In this document: in pieces, positions 17,095-25,550 of the stretch | Numbering within the stretch: the stretch's first letter is position 1 | Layout: the number at the start of each line of letters is the position of its first letter | Origin: Actinomycetota bacterium | Lineage (GTDB): Bacteria > Actinomycetota > JAHEXW01 > JAGVPG01 | Direction of reading: 5' to 3' | DNA: 47,842 nt | NCBI GenBank assembly: GCA_020052375.1 | Contig: JAGVPG010000021.1 | Coordinates: forward strand, 81,969-129,810 | Translations under genes and position numbers: made by a program | The notes under the pieces: generated by a model | What the model saw: only the letters and a program-made list of their open reading frames with translations | Database searches by the model: none | What the model was told of the DNA's origin: nothing

Positions 17095-17443
17095 CGCGTT
17101 TCTCTTTTTCCTCTAGTTCATGAAGGATCTTCGAGATCCGTAACCTTTCGTCCAGGCTTTCATCAAGCTTGAAAAGCAGTTCAGGGAGAAATCTGAGCTT
17201 TACCCTTTTGCCGAGTTCTAAACGGAGGAACTTTTTTGCTCTATTCAAGGCTTCGAGCGAAAGCCATCGTTCTTCTTCATCACCAAGCACGCTGAAAAGT
17301 ATCGTTGCATGACGTAGATCTCCCGATACCTGCACATGAGTTATGCTGGTCAGACCTATACCCGGATCTTTGAGTTCTCTCTGGATTATATCCATGAGCT
17401 CTTCGCGGATCGCTTCGGCGACCCTGTCGGTCCTGAGGCTCAT
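17087..17443 (-). CDS. rbfA: Ribosome-binding factor A
   Basis: RbfA is a small KH-fold factor that helps mature the 30S subunit and 16S 5' end. The 118-residue sequence starts with the basic helix RTDRVAEAIREEL, contains the D-P-G-I-G-LTSITHVQVSGDLRHA core, and ends with a charged helix. It lies 4 nt after the DUF503 gene and overlaps nrnA. No unusual features were seen. Confidence 0.95.
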   Translation of the reverse strand: MSLRTDRVAEAIREELMDIIQRELKDPGIGLTSITHVQVSGDLRHATILFSVLGDEEERWLSLEALNRAKKFLRLELGKRVKLRFLPELLFKLDESLDERLRISKILHELEEKEKRDG

Positions 17444-17447
17444 ACCT

Positions 17448-17750
17448 TTAATCTCCGTCCAAGTCGATTTTATGCGTCATTATGTTTTTATCCGTTATTT
17501 CGAGACCATCTTTCATCTCGATATCTCTTTGAATACAAGAGAAAAGCTCTTGTGCCTGATAATCGCTGGTGGATATACAAGCGACACCTATCGTCGCTCT
17601 TTGTCTGAGGTCGTGATAGTCGATCTCGGTGGCACATATATTGTAGGCCGCTTTGAGCCGGGTCAATACGCTTTTTACTAGCCTGCGTTTGTCCTTTAAC
17701 GAGCGGGATTCCGGAAGATGAAGTTCGAATTGAAAGACACCGACTACCAT
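17448..17750 (-). CDS. DUF503 family protein (YlxP-like)
   Basis: This 100-residue protein belongs to the small conserved DUF503 family found between infB and rbfA in many Gram-positive bacteria. The match is clear from LHLPESRSLKDKRR and the alternating beta-alpha pattern suggestive of a ferredoxin-like fold. A role in ribosome assembly is suspected from position, but I know of no confirmed biochemical activity. It starts 10 nt after infB. Confidence 0.9.
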   Translation of the reverse strand: MVVGVFQFELHLPESRSLKDKRRLVKSVLTRLKAAYNICATEIDYHDLRQRATIGVACISTSDYQAQELFSCIQRDIEMKDGLEITDKNIMTHKIDLDGD

Positions 17751-17760
17751 TCACGACCCT

Positions 17761-19785
17761 TTATTGCCGTGGCTTCTCTTCGATCACGTACCCTTCAAGT
17801 ATGTCGTCGACCTTTATGTCATTGAAGTTCTCGAGATGGATGCCGCATTCCAGCCCTTCGGAGACTGAAGATACGTCATCTTTGAATCTCCTTAAAGACT
17901 GCATCTTGCCGTCATGGATGACTACGCCTTCACGGACGACCCGTATTTTTGAATTTGCCCGCATATCACCTTTTTCGACTATACACCCTGCTATCGTACC
18001 AAGACGGGAGACCTTAAAGAGCTCCAGAACCCGTGCCTGACCTGTCTCGGCTTCAGTTATGATGGGACTCAACATGCCTTTTCTGGCAGCTTCGATATCC
18101 TCGATAACGCGGTAGATGATGTTATAAAGCCGCATATCCACCTGTTCTTTGCGGGTCATGTCTTGTGCTTTAGTGTCGGGACGGACGTTGAACCCGACGA
18201 CGATCGCGTTGGAGGCAGACGCCAGCATGATGTCTGTTTCGGATATGCCGCCGACAGCCGCGTGGACTATATTTATCCTGACTTCCTGCTGGTCTATCTT
18301 AGCAAGCGATTCCCGGAGGGCCTCGAGAGAGCCCTGCACGTCCGCCTTAAGGATTATATTAAGGTCCTTGATCTCGCCTTCCTTGATCTGGTCGAACAGG
18401 TTGTCCAACGTCACATGGCGGCGCTCTTGTTCATGCTCGCGCTGGATGATAAGACGTTTCTCTATGATGTCCTTGGCCATCTTCTCGGATTGTACGACTT
18501 CGGCTATCGTACCGGCTTTTGGAACGGTCGACAGACCCAATATCTCCACCGGTTGCGCCGGCAGCGCCTTATAGATATTGTTGCCCTTGTCGTCACTCAT
18601 GGCTTTTATACGCCCTGAACTGGTACCAGCGACGACGATCGCGCCGGTCTTCAGCGTTCCCCTTTCGACCAGAAGAGTCGCCGTCGGTCCGCGCGTCTTG
18701 TCGAGCTTGGCTTCTATGATGGTCCCCTTTACGGGCGCCTTTTCATTGGCCTTAAACTCATTGAGTTCAGCCACCAAAAGGATCATCTCGAGCAGTTCGT
18801 TGATATTCGTGCCCTGTTTGGCCGACACCTCGACGAATATAGTGTCGCCTCCCCATTCTTCGGGTATGAGATCGTGGTCGACCAGCTGTTTCTTGATCTT
18901 GTCAGTGTTGGCTTCAGGCTTGTCGACTTTATTGACGGCAATGATTATTGGCACATTTGCCGCACGAGCATGATCTATCGCTTCGATCGTCTGCGGCATG
19001 ACTCCGTCATCCGCGGCGACGACCAGTATTGCGATATCCGTCACCTTGGCCCCGCGAGCTCTCATGGCGGTAAACGCCTCATGACCGGGCGTATCGATGA
19101 AGGTTATCCGCTTATCGTTATGGACTATCTGGTATGCGCCGATATGCTGAGTTATACCGCCCGCCTCCTGGGAGACTACGTCAGTTTTCCTGATCGCGTC
19201 GAGAAGCGCGGTCTTACCGTGGTTGACGTGGCCCATTATGGTCACAACCGGCGGTTTATGAGTCAAGTCTTTCGGCTTGTCTTCGGCGGTATGAACGAGC
19301 TCCTCTTCGACCTCCTCGGGTTGAGTCACATGCGCTTCATACCCGAATTCGTCGGCGACAACATTGATCGCCTCTTCGCTCATCGATTGGTTGATGGTCA
19401 CCATCTCACCGAGGGACATTAAAAGCTTGATCAGTTCGTTGGGCGAATGCCCGATAAGAATCGCGAAATCTTTGACCGCGATCCCGTTTTCAACATCTAA
19501 GACAGGTCTGTCCTTTTCTTTGACCGCGACCTGTTTCTCTCCCTCGGGGCTGTCGCCCGTAGGTTCGGAGACCGTCTTCTGCTTGGTTGTCCTCATGGCC
19601 GTCTTGATAGCTTCCTCTTTGTCCTTTTTGTCTTTTGCCAGATGGGCTTCTTTGCGGACATGGTCGATAGCCTCGTCCGAAACCGAAGACTGCGCGCTTT
19701 TCAGCTCGAATCCAAGCTTCAACAAGATCGAAAGCAGTTCTTTGCTGGATATGCCTATTTCTTTAGCGAGTTCGTGTACTCTCAT
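17761..19785 (-). CDS. infB: Translation initiation factor IF-2
   Basis: IF-2 is the GTPase that places initiator tRNA and joins subunits. The 674-residue protein has two small IF2_N helical modules (about 1-50 and 100-150) separated by a Lys/Glu linker. The G domain follows with G1 GHVNHGKT (185-192), G3 DTPGHEAF, G4 NKVDK and G5 SAK, then beta-barrel and C-domains. G1 usually reads GHVDHGKT; here residue 188 is Asn. It overlaps ylxR by 4 bp (ATGA) and precedes DUF503. Confidence 0.97.
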   Translation of the reverse strand: MRVHELAKEIGISSKELLSILLKLGFELKSAQSSVSDEAIDHVRKEAHLAKDKKDKEEAIKTAMRTTKQKTVSEPTGDSPEGEKQVAVKEKDRPVLDVENGIAVKDFAILIGHSPNELIKLLMSLGEMVTINQSMSEEAINVVADEFGYEAHVTQPEEVEEELVHTAEDKPKDLTHKPPVVTIMGHVNHGKTALLDAIRKTDVVSQEAGGITQHIGAYQIVHNDKRITFIDTPGHEAFTAMRARGAKVTDIAILVVAADDGVMPQTIEAIDHARAANVPIIIAVNKVDKPEANTDKIKKQLVDHDLIPEEWGGDTIFVEVSAKQGTNINELLEMILLVAELNEFKANEKAPVKGTIIEAKLDKTRGPTATLLVERGTLKTGAIVVAGTSSGRIKAMSDDKGNNIYKALPAQPVEILGLSTVPKAGTIAEVVQSEKMAKDIIEKRLIIQREHEQERRHVTLDNLFDQIKEGEIKDLNIILKADVQGSLEALRESLAKIDQQEVRINIVHAAVGGISETDIMLASASNAIVVGFNVRPDTKAQDMTRKEQVDMRLYNIIYRVIEDIEAARKGMLSPIITEAETGQARVLELFKVSRLGTIAGCIVEKGDMRANSKIRVVREGVVIHDGKMQSLRRFKDDVSSVSEGLECGIHLENFNDIKVDDILEGYVIEEKPRQ

Positions 19786-20027
19786 TGAGTGCCTGCTCCA
19801 TCCATGCGTAGAGCTCTTGAATATATGTTTGACTTAAACGTCTTCTTGAAACAGGACTCGGAGGCGCAGATATATGCCCCTCGTCCCGGCACTTTCTTCT
19901 TTTCGGTCATGTCTACGACTAAAGAACCCAATGGACTCTTAACGATCCTTATCAGCTGATCCTTATCCAGTTTCGTCCTGCAGGCAATACACGTGCGCTG
20001 CGGCGTAACGTGCTGTTTTGCCGGCAC
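19782..20027 (-). CDS. ylxR: YlxR family RNA-binding protein (RNase P modulator RnpM family)
   Basis: This 81-residue protein has the YlxR hallmark RTCIACR near the N-terminus, GRGAYIC in the middle and a basic C-terminal helix. Family members bind RNA; the B. subtilis homologue binds RNase P RNA. I choose the GTG at 20025-20027, which shares a base with the nusA stop (TAGTG) and has AAGGAGG just before it. Longer upstream frames run through nusA and are not conserved. The gene sits in the standard nusA-ylxR-infB order with tight coupling on both sides. Confidence 0.93.
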   Translation of the reverse strand: MPAKQHVTPQRTCIACRTKLDKDQLIRIVKSPLGSLVVDMTEKKKVPGRGAYICASESCFKKTFKSNIYSRALRMDGAGTQ

Positions 20028-21154
20028 TAGTCCTCCTTGGCGTACTTCTGATGTATCCCGCAATAATCGCTGCCCTCTTTGGCTTTCTTGGTACATCGGG
20101 TCCCTGCCGCGGTTGTGGCTTCGCACTGGTTTTTAGATGCCGATGCCGCCGCTTTTGGCTTTTTCTTAGGTTTACCACTGGCCTTCTTTATGTCTTCGTC
20201 GGTGACTTGAGAATTGCTTTTTATATCTATCCGCCAACCGGTCAGTTTGGCGGCCAGTCTGACGTTCTGACCTTCCTTCCCGATCGCTAACGAAAGTTGG
20301 TCGTCCGGCGCGATGACAAGAGCGGTCTTCTCGTCCTCATTCAGGACCACCTTATCGACTTTTGCGGGACTCAACGCGTTTGCGATAAATAACGCTGTGC
20401 TCTCGTCCCATTTGACGATGTCTATTTTTTCACCCCGTAGCTCGCCGACGACCATTCTGACACGAGAACCCTTGGCGCCGACACACGCCCCTACGGGGTC
20501 GACGTTCTCATCATTGGACGAGACGGCTATCTTGGAACGGTAACCCGCTTCACGAGCCACGGATTTGATCTCGACCAGGCCTTCAAGGATCTCCGGGACT
20601 TCAAGTTCGAAAAGTCGCCTGAGCAGCCCAGGGTGTGTCCGCGATACTTTTATCTGCGGACCCTTAGTGCTCCGACGGACCTCTATTATGTAAGCCTTCA
20701 AGCGGGAACCGTGGTCGTATCGTTCTCCCGGCGTCTGCTCTTTCTCGGGCAGTAGGGCTTCGACTTTTCCCAGATCTACAAGGGTATACTGTTGAGCGGT
20801 CTGTTGAACGATACCCGTGACTACATCGCCTTCTCGGTCTTTGTATTCGTCGTACATCTGGTCGCGTTCCGTTTCTCTTAGTCGCTGAAGGAACGCCTGC
20901 TTAGCGCTTTGAGCCGCTATACGTCCTATATCGTTAGGTGTTACCTCGATCTCGTCTTTAACTTTTTCATCCATGGCGAAAACACGGATCTCTCCGGTTT
21001 CGCGGTCTATCTCGACGCGCGCGTCTTCACCGGCGCCATATTCTCGCCTGTAAGCAGCTAATATAGTACTTTCAAGCATATCGATCAGAGCATCGAGGCC
21101 GATATTCTTCTCTCGTTCAATCTGTTTGAGAGCATCTATCCACTCCCGGCTCAT
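20027..21154 (-). CDS. nusA: Transcription termination/antitermination factor NusA with a C-terminal Cys3His tail
   Basis: NusA binds RNA polymerase and modulates pausing, termination and antitermination. The N-domain, S1 domain (about 130-200) and two KH domains (VGACVGAKGSRV and IGKEGQNVRLAAKLTGW) are complete. After a Lys/Ala linker the protein ends in an unusual 32-residue tail with C344, C354, C365 and H368 (CEATTAAGTRC, then YCGIH). This resembles the small metal-binding DUF5763-type motif found in unrelated proteins. The ATG follows AAGGAGG closely. No rimP gene precedes it, contrary to the usual order. Confidence 0.95.
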   Translation of the reverse strand: MSREWIDALKQIEREKNIGLDALIDMLESTILAAYRREYGAGEDARVEIDRETGEIRVFAMDEKVKDEIEVTPNDIGRIAAQSAKQAFLQRLRETERDQMYDEYKDREGDVVTGIVQQTAQQYTLVDLGKVEALLPEKEQTPGERYDHGSRLKAYIIEVRRSTKGPQIKVSRTHPGLLRRLFELEVPEILEGLVEIKSVAREAGYRSKIAVSSNDENVDPVGACVGAKGSRVRMVVGELRGEKIDIVKWDESTALFIANALSPAKVDKVVLNEDEKTALVIAPDDQLSLAIGKEGQNVRLAAKLTGWRIDIKSNSQVTDEDIKKASGKPKKKPKAAASASKNQCEATTAAGTRCTKKAKEGSDYCGIHQKYAKED

Positions 21155-21194
21155 GTCGTTTCCTCCTTATAAGCGCGATTTAAACGCTAAAGCA

Positions 21195-21221
21195 TAAAAA
21201 AGAGCGGGTATAACCCACTCT
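21195..21221 (-). terminator. Intrinsic terminator in the nusA leader
   Basis: On the minus strand AGAGTGGGT, a TATA loop and ACCCGCTCT form a stem with one central T-G wobble, followed immediately by TTTTTT. It lies between the candidate nusA promoter (21256-21285) and the nusA start, so it would act as an attenuator. It could also end transcripts arriving from the upstream 21302-21940 gene. Confidence 0.72.
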
Positions 21222-21255
21222 CGTCCGGTAGATCGAGTACGTTTTGGCTGTTCAA

Positions 21256-21285
21256 ATAATAGCACATCTGCCTTGTGCGAGGCAA
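21256..21285 (-). promoter_or_regulatory. Candidate promoter of the nusA-ylxR-infB unit
   Basis: The minus strand carries -35 TTGCCT (21280-21285), an 18-nt spacer and -10 TATTAT (21256-21261), with TGTGC directly before the -10 giving an extended -10. The whole 30-nt arrangement closely resembles the candidate rpsB promoter at 32103-32132, which strengthens both calls. Confidence 0.68.
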
Positions 21286-21301
21286 CTTCAAGGAACGCGT
21301 C

Positions 21302-21940
21302 TCAAGGCATCGGTTCTATCTTGATCTCCTTTCCTCTTTTTAGCTTGATCGTTCCACGCATCTTCAAGTCGGCCTCTTGTTCCTCGCTACGGATCACGTG
21401 TTGACGTTTTTTGAATTCTAAGAAAAAACTCATTGTGATCCGGTCTTCACTCGCTTCGGTGACCATAAAGTAACCCGTTGGTTTTGTATAGACATACCAG
21501 TCGGAGCCTGGTCCAAGATCGTATTTGTATAGTATGATCTGATTATCCACGCCCGCTTTGACCTTCATCTTAGGCTGGATATAAGCAGTCTCCAGATAGA
21601 AGTTCAGCCCGGATTCGTCATTCTCGACTTTCGGATCACCGCTGTCGAAGTGTTGCATATAAATAACATAGTTGTCACCCATTGAAGAACGCATGACCTG
21701 GCCACTGACCGCATACCATAACCGCTCGTCATCAGTCACCCCGTTATTCTGATCGAGTTTTGCGTGTGGGATGAAGATCTTCTCCTCGAAATCCGTCTCA
21801 TACATCCAACTATCTTCGGTCAGGGTAACGGGTTTCTTTGTTTTCGGCCTGGAGCTAAGGTAAAAGAACACTCCGGCAGCCGTGATGACGATCAAAGACG
21901 CAGCTATAATAGAGACTATTAAAAGCTTTTTTCTATCCAT
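21302..21940 (-). CDS. Unrecognised membrane-anchored extracytoplasmic protein
   Basis: I do not recognise this 212-residue protein. It begins with a Lys-rich start and a single strong hydrophobic span (residues 6-28), then a long polar region rich in beta-type alternation and aromatic residues. This is consistent with an N-terminally anchored domain outside the membrane. No cysteine lipobox follows the span. It lies between a chagasin-like protein gene and the nusA promoter, in the slot where rimP normally sits. A role in the envelope is inferred only from topology. Confidence 0.8.
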   Translation of the reverse strand: MDRKKLLIVSIIAASLIVITAAGVFFYLSSRPKTKKPVTLTEDSWMYETDFEEKIFIPHAKLDQNNGVTDDERLWYAVSGQVMRSSMGDNYVIYMQHFDSGDPKVENDESGLNFYLETAYIQPKMKVKAGVDNQIILYKYDLGPGSDWYVYTKPTGYFMVTEASEDRITMSFFLEFKKRQHVIRSEEQEADLKMRGTIKLKRGKEIKIEPMP

Positions 21941-21968
21941 ATGTTTCTACGATAGCATGTTTGAATGA

Positions 21969-21986
21969 TAGTCGACTAGTCGACTA
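21969..21986. repeat. 18-bp perfect palindrome TAGTCGACTAGTCGACTA
   Basis: Two tandem TAGTCGAC units form a perfect palindrome that covers the stop codon of the chagasin-like gene (21976-21978). A third partial copy, CTAGTCGACT, lies at 22013-22022 within the same gene. It could fold as a hairpin or be a protein-binding site. No T-tract follows. Confidence 0.6.
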
Positions 21987-22353
21987 CATCCAGGGAAAAG
22001 ATGTGAGTTTTTCTAGTCGACTTTAGGACTATGTCAGTGTGTCCGGGGTTTTGAGCCATAAACGTCCACACGTCGTACGCATTCGATGAGTCGGAGGGCA
22101 TGGGGTCTATGATCCTCTCGGAATCTACGAACAGTACGTTCTCGATATCAAGCCGCTTGACAAGTTTCCATGCGGTACCGTCTTCTTTGTTGCAGTCCAG
22201 GACGACCTTGAACCTTCTTCCAGAATGCACCTTGATCTGCTGGACCTCGGCGGCCTGCCCTGTCGGCTTGGCGCCACACCCCGGATTAGACAACAAGGTT
22301 GCCAGTATCAGGATCATCCATACGGCTTTCTTAATCAGTCTTTGATCTCGCAT
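21976..22353 (-). CDS. Small exported chagasin-like (inhibitor I42 type) protein
   Basis: From the ATG at 22351-22353 the product is 125 residues with a basic start and a hydrophobic signal segment ending at SNPGC. It could be a lipoprotein, although the lipobox is poor at -3. The mature part is beta-rich and contains WTFMAQNPGHTDIVL, matching the W-x-F-x-A-x-x-P-G segment of chagasin-type cysteine protease inhibitors, and GTAWKL in place of the usual TGYxW loop. Assignment is therefore tentative. The reading frame is also open from upstream starts at 22371 and 22386. It overlaps the glycosyltransferase end by 23 bp. Confidence 0.65.
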   Translation of the reverse strand: MRDQRLIKKAVWMILILATLLSNPGCGAKPTGQAAEVQQIKVHSGRRFKVVLDCNKEDGTAWKLVKRLDIENVLFVDSERIIDPMPSDSSNAYDVWTFMAQNPGHTDIVLKSTRKTHIFSLDVVD

Positions 22354-22999
22354 ATCTGTGCTTGATGACATCCTTATACATATCAAGGCGGCTTTTCATG
22401 CCTTTTATCTTGCCGATCTTTTCTTCCTTCATGACTTGAGTAACGCCTTCGAACTCGACCTCGATCACCTTAGCCTTAGACCTTCTGGCATACGTAGTGA
22501 TGATAGTCTCGACTCCGAATCTGGAGCTTGAGAACTCCGGTACCCGGTCAAGAAAAGTCCTTCTTATAGCTCTTTGGCTGTTCAAGATCGGCGCGATCCG
22601 CTGGGAGAGGTTCGTGCTCAAGCGTCCTTCCGTAAATCTGGCGACGGACATCTCGATCTCTTCCGTCTCTATCAAGGGGCTTATCAGGCGGTCTATGTGA
22701 CCGGGCTTTAGTCCCACCAGATCGGCGTCGATAAACAATAATATGTCCGCATCGGTCGAATCGGCACCCTTTCGCATCGCAGCGCCTTTTCCTTTGTTGC
22801 TTTCCATACGTATGACTTTTACATGGTGTTTCGAAGCTGCCGACGCGGTTTCGTCTTCTGATCCGTCGTCAACGACTATTATCTCATCTATATGGTCGAC
22901 CTTAACCAGAACGTCAAGCACCGCTCCGATACGAGGCCCTTCATTATACGCGGGTACGATCACCGCTATTTTATGGTCTGACTTCGACTCACGACTCAC
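22331..22999 (-). CDS. Family 2 glycosyltransferase
   Basis: This is a 222-residue GT-A fold glycosyltransferase. IVPAYNEGPRIG (13-24), VVDDGSEDET (42-51) and the metal-binding D91-A-D93 are visible, with NKGKGAAMRKG between them. Its basic C-terminus lacks membrane spans, so it is probably cytoplasmic or peripheral. The acceptor is unknown; dolichol-phosphate-type and glucosyl-phosphoglycerate-type enzymes share these motifs. The start is unusual: the GTG at 22997-22999 is the third copy of a GTGAGTC heptamer array lying just after the proS stop. The gene leads the small cluster replacing rimP between proS and nusA. Confidence 0.85.
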   Translation of the reverse strand: MSRESKSDHKIAVIVPAYNEGPRIGAVLDVLVKVDHIDEIIVVDDGSEDETASAASKHHVKVIRMESNKGKGAAMRKGADSTDADILLFIDADLVGLKPGHIDRLISPLIETEEIEMSVARFTEGRLSTNLSQRIAPILNSQRAIRRTFLDRVPEFSSSRFGVETIITTYARRSKAKVIEVEFEGVTQVMKEEKIGKIKGMKSRLDMYKDVIKHRYARSKTD

Positions 23000-23013
23000 G
23001 ACTCACGACTCAC
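22986..23013 (-). repeat. Heptamer array, 4 x GTGAGTC
   Basis: Four exact tandem copies of GTGAGTC (coding strand) begin 3 nt after the proS stop codon (23017-23019). The last two copies encode the first residues of the glycosyltransferase and supply its GTG start. Two other four-copy arrays of related heptamers occur at 29424-29451 and 46416-46443. Confidence 0.85.
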
Positions 23014-23016
23014 TTT

Positions 23017-24465
23017 CTAGTATGCTCTCGCAAAATACGCTCTTACTCCTGGCTTCTTGCAGACCAGGCAGGGACCGGAGCTCTGTTCATCGTCGAACGG
23101 GATGCATCTTATCGTCGTCTTCGTTTCCTGTTTAACTTTCGCCTCGCACGCGGCATCCTCGCACCAATGTGAATCGAATATACCCCGTTCCCGCTCGAGC
23201 ATCTCATTCATCTCTTCAACGGATTTGACCTTGTATGTATGCTTAATCCTGAAGTCGACTGCCCTTTCGTATAGATCCCGCTGGATATCTCCTAGAACCT
23301 TTGATATCTTATCTTCCACTTCACCCCTAGGCACGAACATCTTCTCCTTCGTATCCCTTCTAACCAACACTACCTGGCCTTTATCAAGATCTTTGGGTCC
23401 TATTTCTATGCGTACAGGTACTCCTCGCAGCTCATGCTCGTTGAACTTCCATCCGGGACGATATTCATCCCGCAGATCGGCTTCCACCCGGCATAGTTTT
23501 GTCAGTGATTCACAGAGTTCGTTTACGGCTGTCCCTACCCTATCCTTTGTCCGGTCGTCCCATATGGGTACAATAACTACTTGTACGGGAGCTATCGTGG
23601 GCGGCAGGATCAAACCGGCATCGTCGCCGTGCATCATGACGATCCCGCCGATCAAGCGGGTCGAGACACCCCATGATGTCTGCCAGACATATTTTTCTTT
23701 TTCATCCTTATCCAGGAACTTTATATCGAAAGCCTTTGCGAAGTGCTGTCCCAGATTGTGAGAAGTTCCTGCTTGAAGAGCCTTGCCGTCGCTCATCAAG
23801 GCCTCGATTGCATACGTGTGAAGCGCTCCGGCGAAGCGTTCGGATTCCGATTTGCGCCCGACCATTACGGGCATAGCCAGGTATTCTTCGGCAAAATCCC
23901 TATACATGAATAACATCCTAAGTACTTCTTCCTCTGACTCTTCATATGTCGCATGCGCCGTATGGCCTTCCTGCCATAGGAATTCGGTCGTCCTTAAGAA
24001 AAGACGGGTGACCATCTCCCAGCGAAGTATGTTGGCCCACTGGTTGATAAGGACCGGCAGGTCTCGCCAAGAACGGATCCATTTCGAATACATGTGGCAG
24101 ATCATGGCCTCCGAAGTAGGTCTTATGGCAAGCCGTTCCTCAAGTTGGTCGTGGCCGCCTTGCGTCACCCAGGCGACTTCCGGGGCGAATCCCTCAACGT
24201 GCTCCGCTTCCTTCCTCAAGAAGCTCTCGGGGATCAAAAGCGGAAAATACGCGTTCTTGTGTCCGGTCTCCTTTATCTTCCGGTCCAGGTTCTCCTTAAG
24301 GTTCTCCCACAGTGAAAAACCATATGGCATTATGACCATACATCCCTTGACCGGCGCGTAGTCCGCTAGTTTTGCCATGCGTATGACATCCGTATACCAG
24401 CGAGGCATGTTCTCGCTTTTCTTCGTAAGTTTCTCAGGCATAGGTTCTTTGAACTCGTCGTTCAC
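23017..24465 (-). CDS. proS: Prolyl-tRNA synthetase, archaeal/eukaryotic-like (type 3) form
   Basis: This class II synthetase charges tRNA-Pro. At 482 residues it has no editing insertion and shows the eukaryote/archaea-like architecture. The N-terminal catalytic core includes VKGCMVIMPYG (motif 1 region), AIRPTSE and WANILRWE (motif 2), and SWGVSTRLIGG (motif 3). The anticodon-binding domain follows. The C-terminal zinc-type extension has CEDAACE, CLVCKK and the final tyrosine (ARAY). It overlaps ispG by 4 bp. The position before nusA is standard for Actinobacteria. Confidence 0.95.
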   Translation of the reverse strand: MNDEFKEPMPEKLTKKSENMPRWYTDVIRMAKLADYAPVKGCMVIMPYGFSLWENLKENLDRKIKETGHKNAYFPLLIPESFLRKEAEHVEGFAPEVAWVTQGGHDQLEERLAIRPTSEAMICHMYSKWIRSWRDLPVLINQWANILRWEMVTRLFLRTTEFLWQEGHTAHATYEESEEEVLRMLFMYRDFAEEYLAMPVMVGRKSESERFAGALHTYAIEALMSDGKALQAGTSHNLGQHFAKAFDIKFLDKDEKEKYVWQTSWGVSTRLIGGIVMMHGDDAGLILPPTIAPVQVVIVPIWDDRTKDRVGTAVNELCESLTKLCRVEADLRDEYRPGWKFNEHELRGVPVRIEIGPKDLDKGQVVLVRRDTKEKMFVPRGEVEDKISKVLGDIQRDLYERAVDFRIKHTYKVKSVEEMNEMLERERGIFDSHWCEDAACEAKVKQETKTTIRCIPFDDEQSSGPCLVCKKPGVRAYFARAY

Positions 24466-25535
24466 TTTACCTCCCGCTTGTCTGTGATGTCTTTCACGGC
24501 GATCATCAGTTCTTTAAGATAATCATGTTCATCGATGTTCTTGACTACGTGTCCGCCCTTGAAAAGGACGCCTTTACCGAGACCGGCAGCTATGCCGACA
24601 TCGGCTTCAGCGGCTTCTCCGGGCCCGTTGACGACGCAACCCATTATGGCGATCTTTATGTCAAAATCTCTATAAGGAGCGAACGCGGCAGTCGCGTCCT
24701 CGACCAGCCGGATAAGATCCGTCTTGCACCTTGCGCAAGTAGGGCAAGAAATGATCTCTATCCCTCCACGCAGGCCCAAGGCCTTTTGGATCTCATACGC
24801 GACAGCGACTTCCTGAACAGGGTCCGCAGACAGCGATACACGCATGGTATCACCGATACCTTCCGCAAGGAGGATACCCAGACCGACGGACGATTTTACG
24901 GTCCCTTGTAAAGTCGGTCCGGCCTCGCTGACCCCTATATGCAGCGGATAGTCGGATTCTTTCGAAAGCACCCTGTACGCGTCGATCGTATCAGTCGTAG
25001 ACGAGGCTTTTACAGACAGCTTTAGATCATGAAAACCGATCTCTTCGCACAGTTTTACCGACTCAAGAGCGCTTTCTACAAGTGCTTCGGGCGTCGGATG
25101 TCCATACTTCCTTAATATATCCCGTCTTAATGAGCCGGCATTGACTCCGATCCTTATGGATATACCCGCTTTTTTTGACGCATTGACGATCGTATCGATG
25201 TCCTGATCTTTTATGTTACCCGGATTGATCCGGACAGCATCCGCGCCTCTGTCTATAGATTCGATCGCCATCCGCCAATCGAAATGGACGTCGGCTATCA
25301 ACGGTACGCTTATACCTTCCTTTATAGCCGGTATGGCGTCCGCTGAATCTTTATCAGGAACCGATACCCTTACGATCTCGCATCCTGCCTCCTCGAGCCG
25401 CCTTATCTGTAAGACAGTCGCTTCCACGTCGGACGTATCAGTATTGGTCATGGACTGGACGGCTATATTCGAACCGTCGCCGATTCTAACGTTCCCGACC
25501 TTTATCTTCCTCGTTAGCCGTCTTGATATCTTCAA
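24462..25535 (-). CDS. ispG: 4-hydroxy-3-methylbut-2-en-1-yl diphosphate synthase
   Basis: IspG (GcpE) is the [4Fe-4S] enzyme for the penultimate step of the MEP isoprenoid pathway. The cluster ligands are visible in CPTCARC and in GCVVNGPGEA. The N-terminal TIM barrel contains VQSMTNTDTSD, ADVHFDW and RINPGNI. The 357-residue length fits the bacterial two-domain form. The TTG start at 25533-25535 follows AGGGG. It lies between rseP and proS and works in the same pathway as dxr two genes upstream. Confidence 0.96.
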   Translation of the reverse strand: MKISRRLTRKIKVGNVRIGDGSNIAVQSMTNTDTSDVEATVLQIRRLEEAGCEIVRVSVPDKDSADAIPAIKEGISVPLIADVHFDWRMAIESIDRGADAVRINPGNIKDQDIDTIVNASKKAGISIRIGVNAGSLRRDILRKYGHPTPEALVESALESVKLCEEIGFHDLKLSVKASSTTDTIDAYRVLSKESDYPLHIGVSEAGPTLQGTVKSSVGLGILLAEGIGDTMRVSLSADPVQEVAVAYEIQKALGLRGGIEIISCPTCARCKTDLIRLVEDATAAFAPYRDFDIKIAIMGCVVNGPGEAAEADVGIAAGLGKGVLFKGGHVVKNIDEHDYLKELMIAVKDITDKREVK

Positions 25536-25550
25536 AGGCGTTGTTCCCCT

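Noticed and set aside
22986-23013. CRISPR array
   Set aside because: The heptamers are directly tandem without spacers and no cas genes are present.
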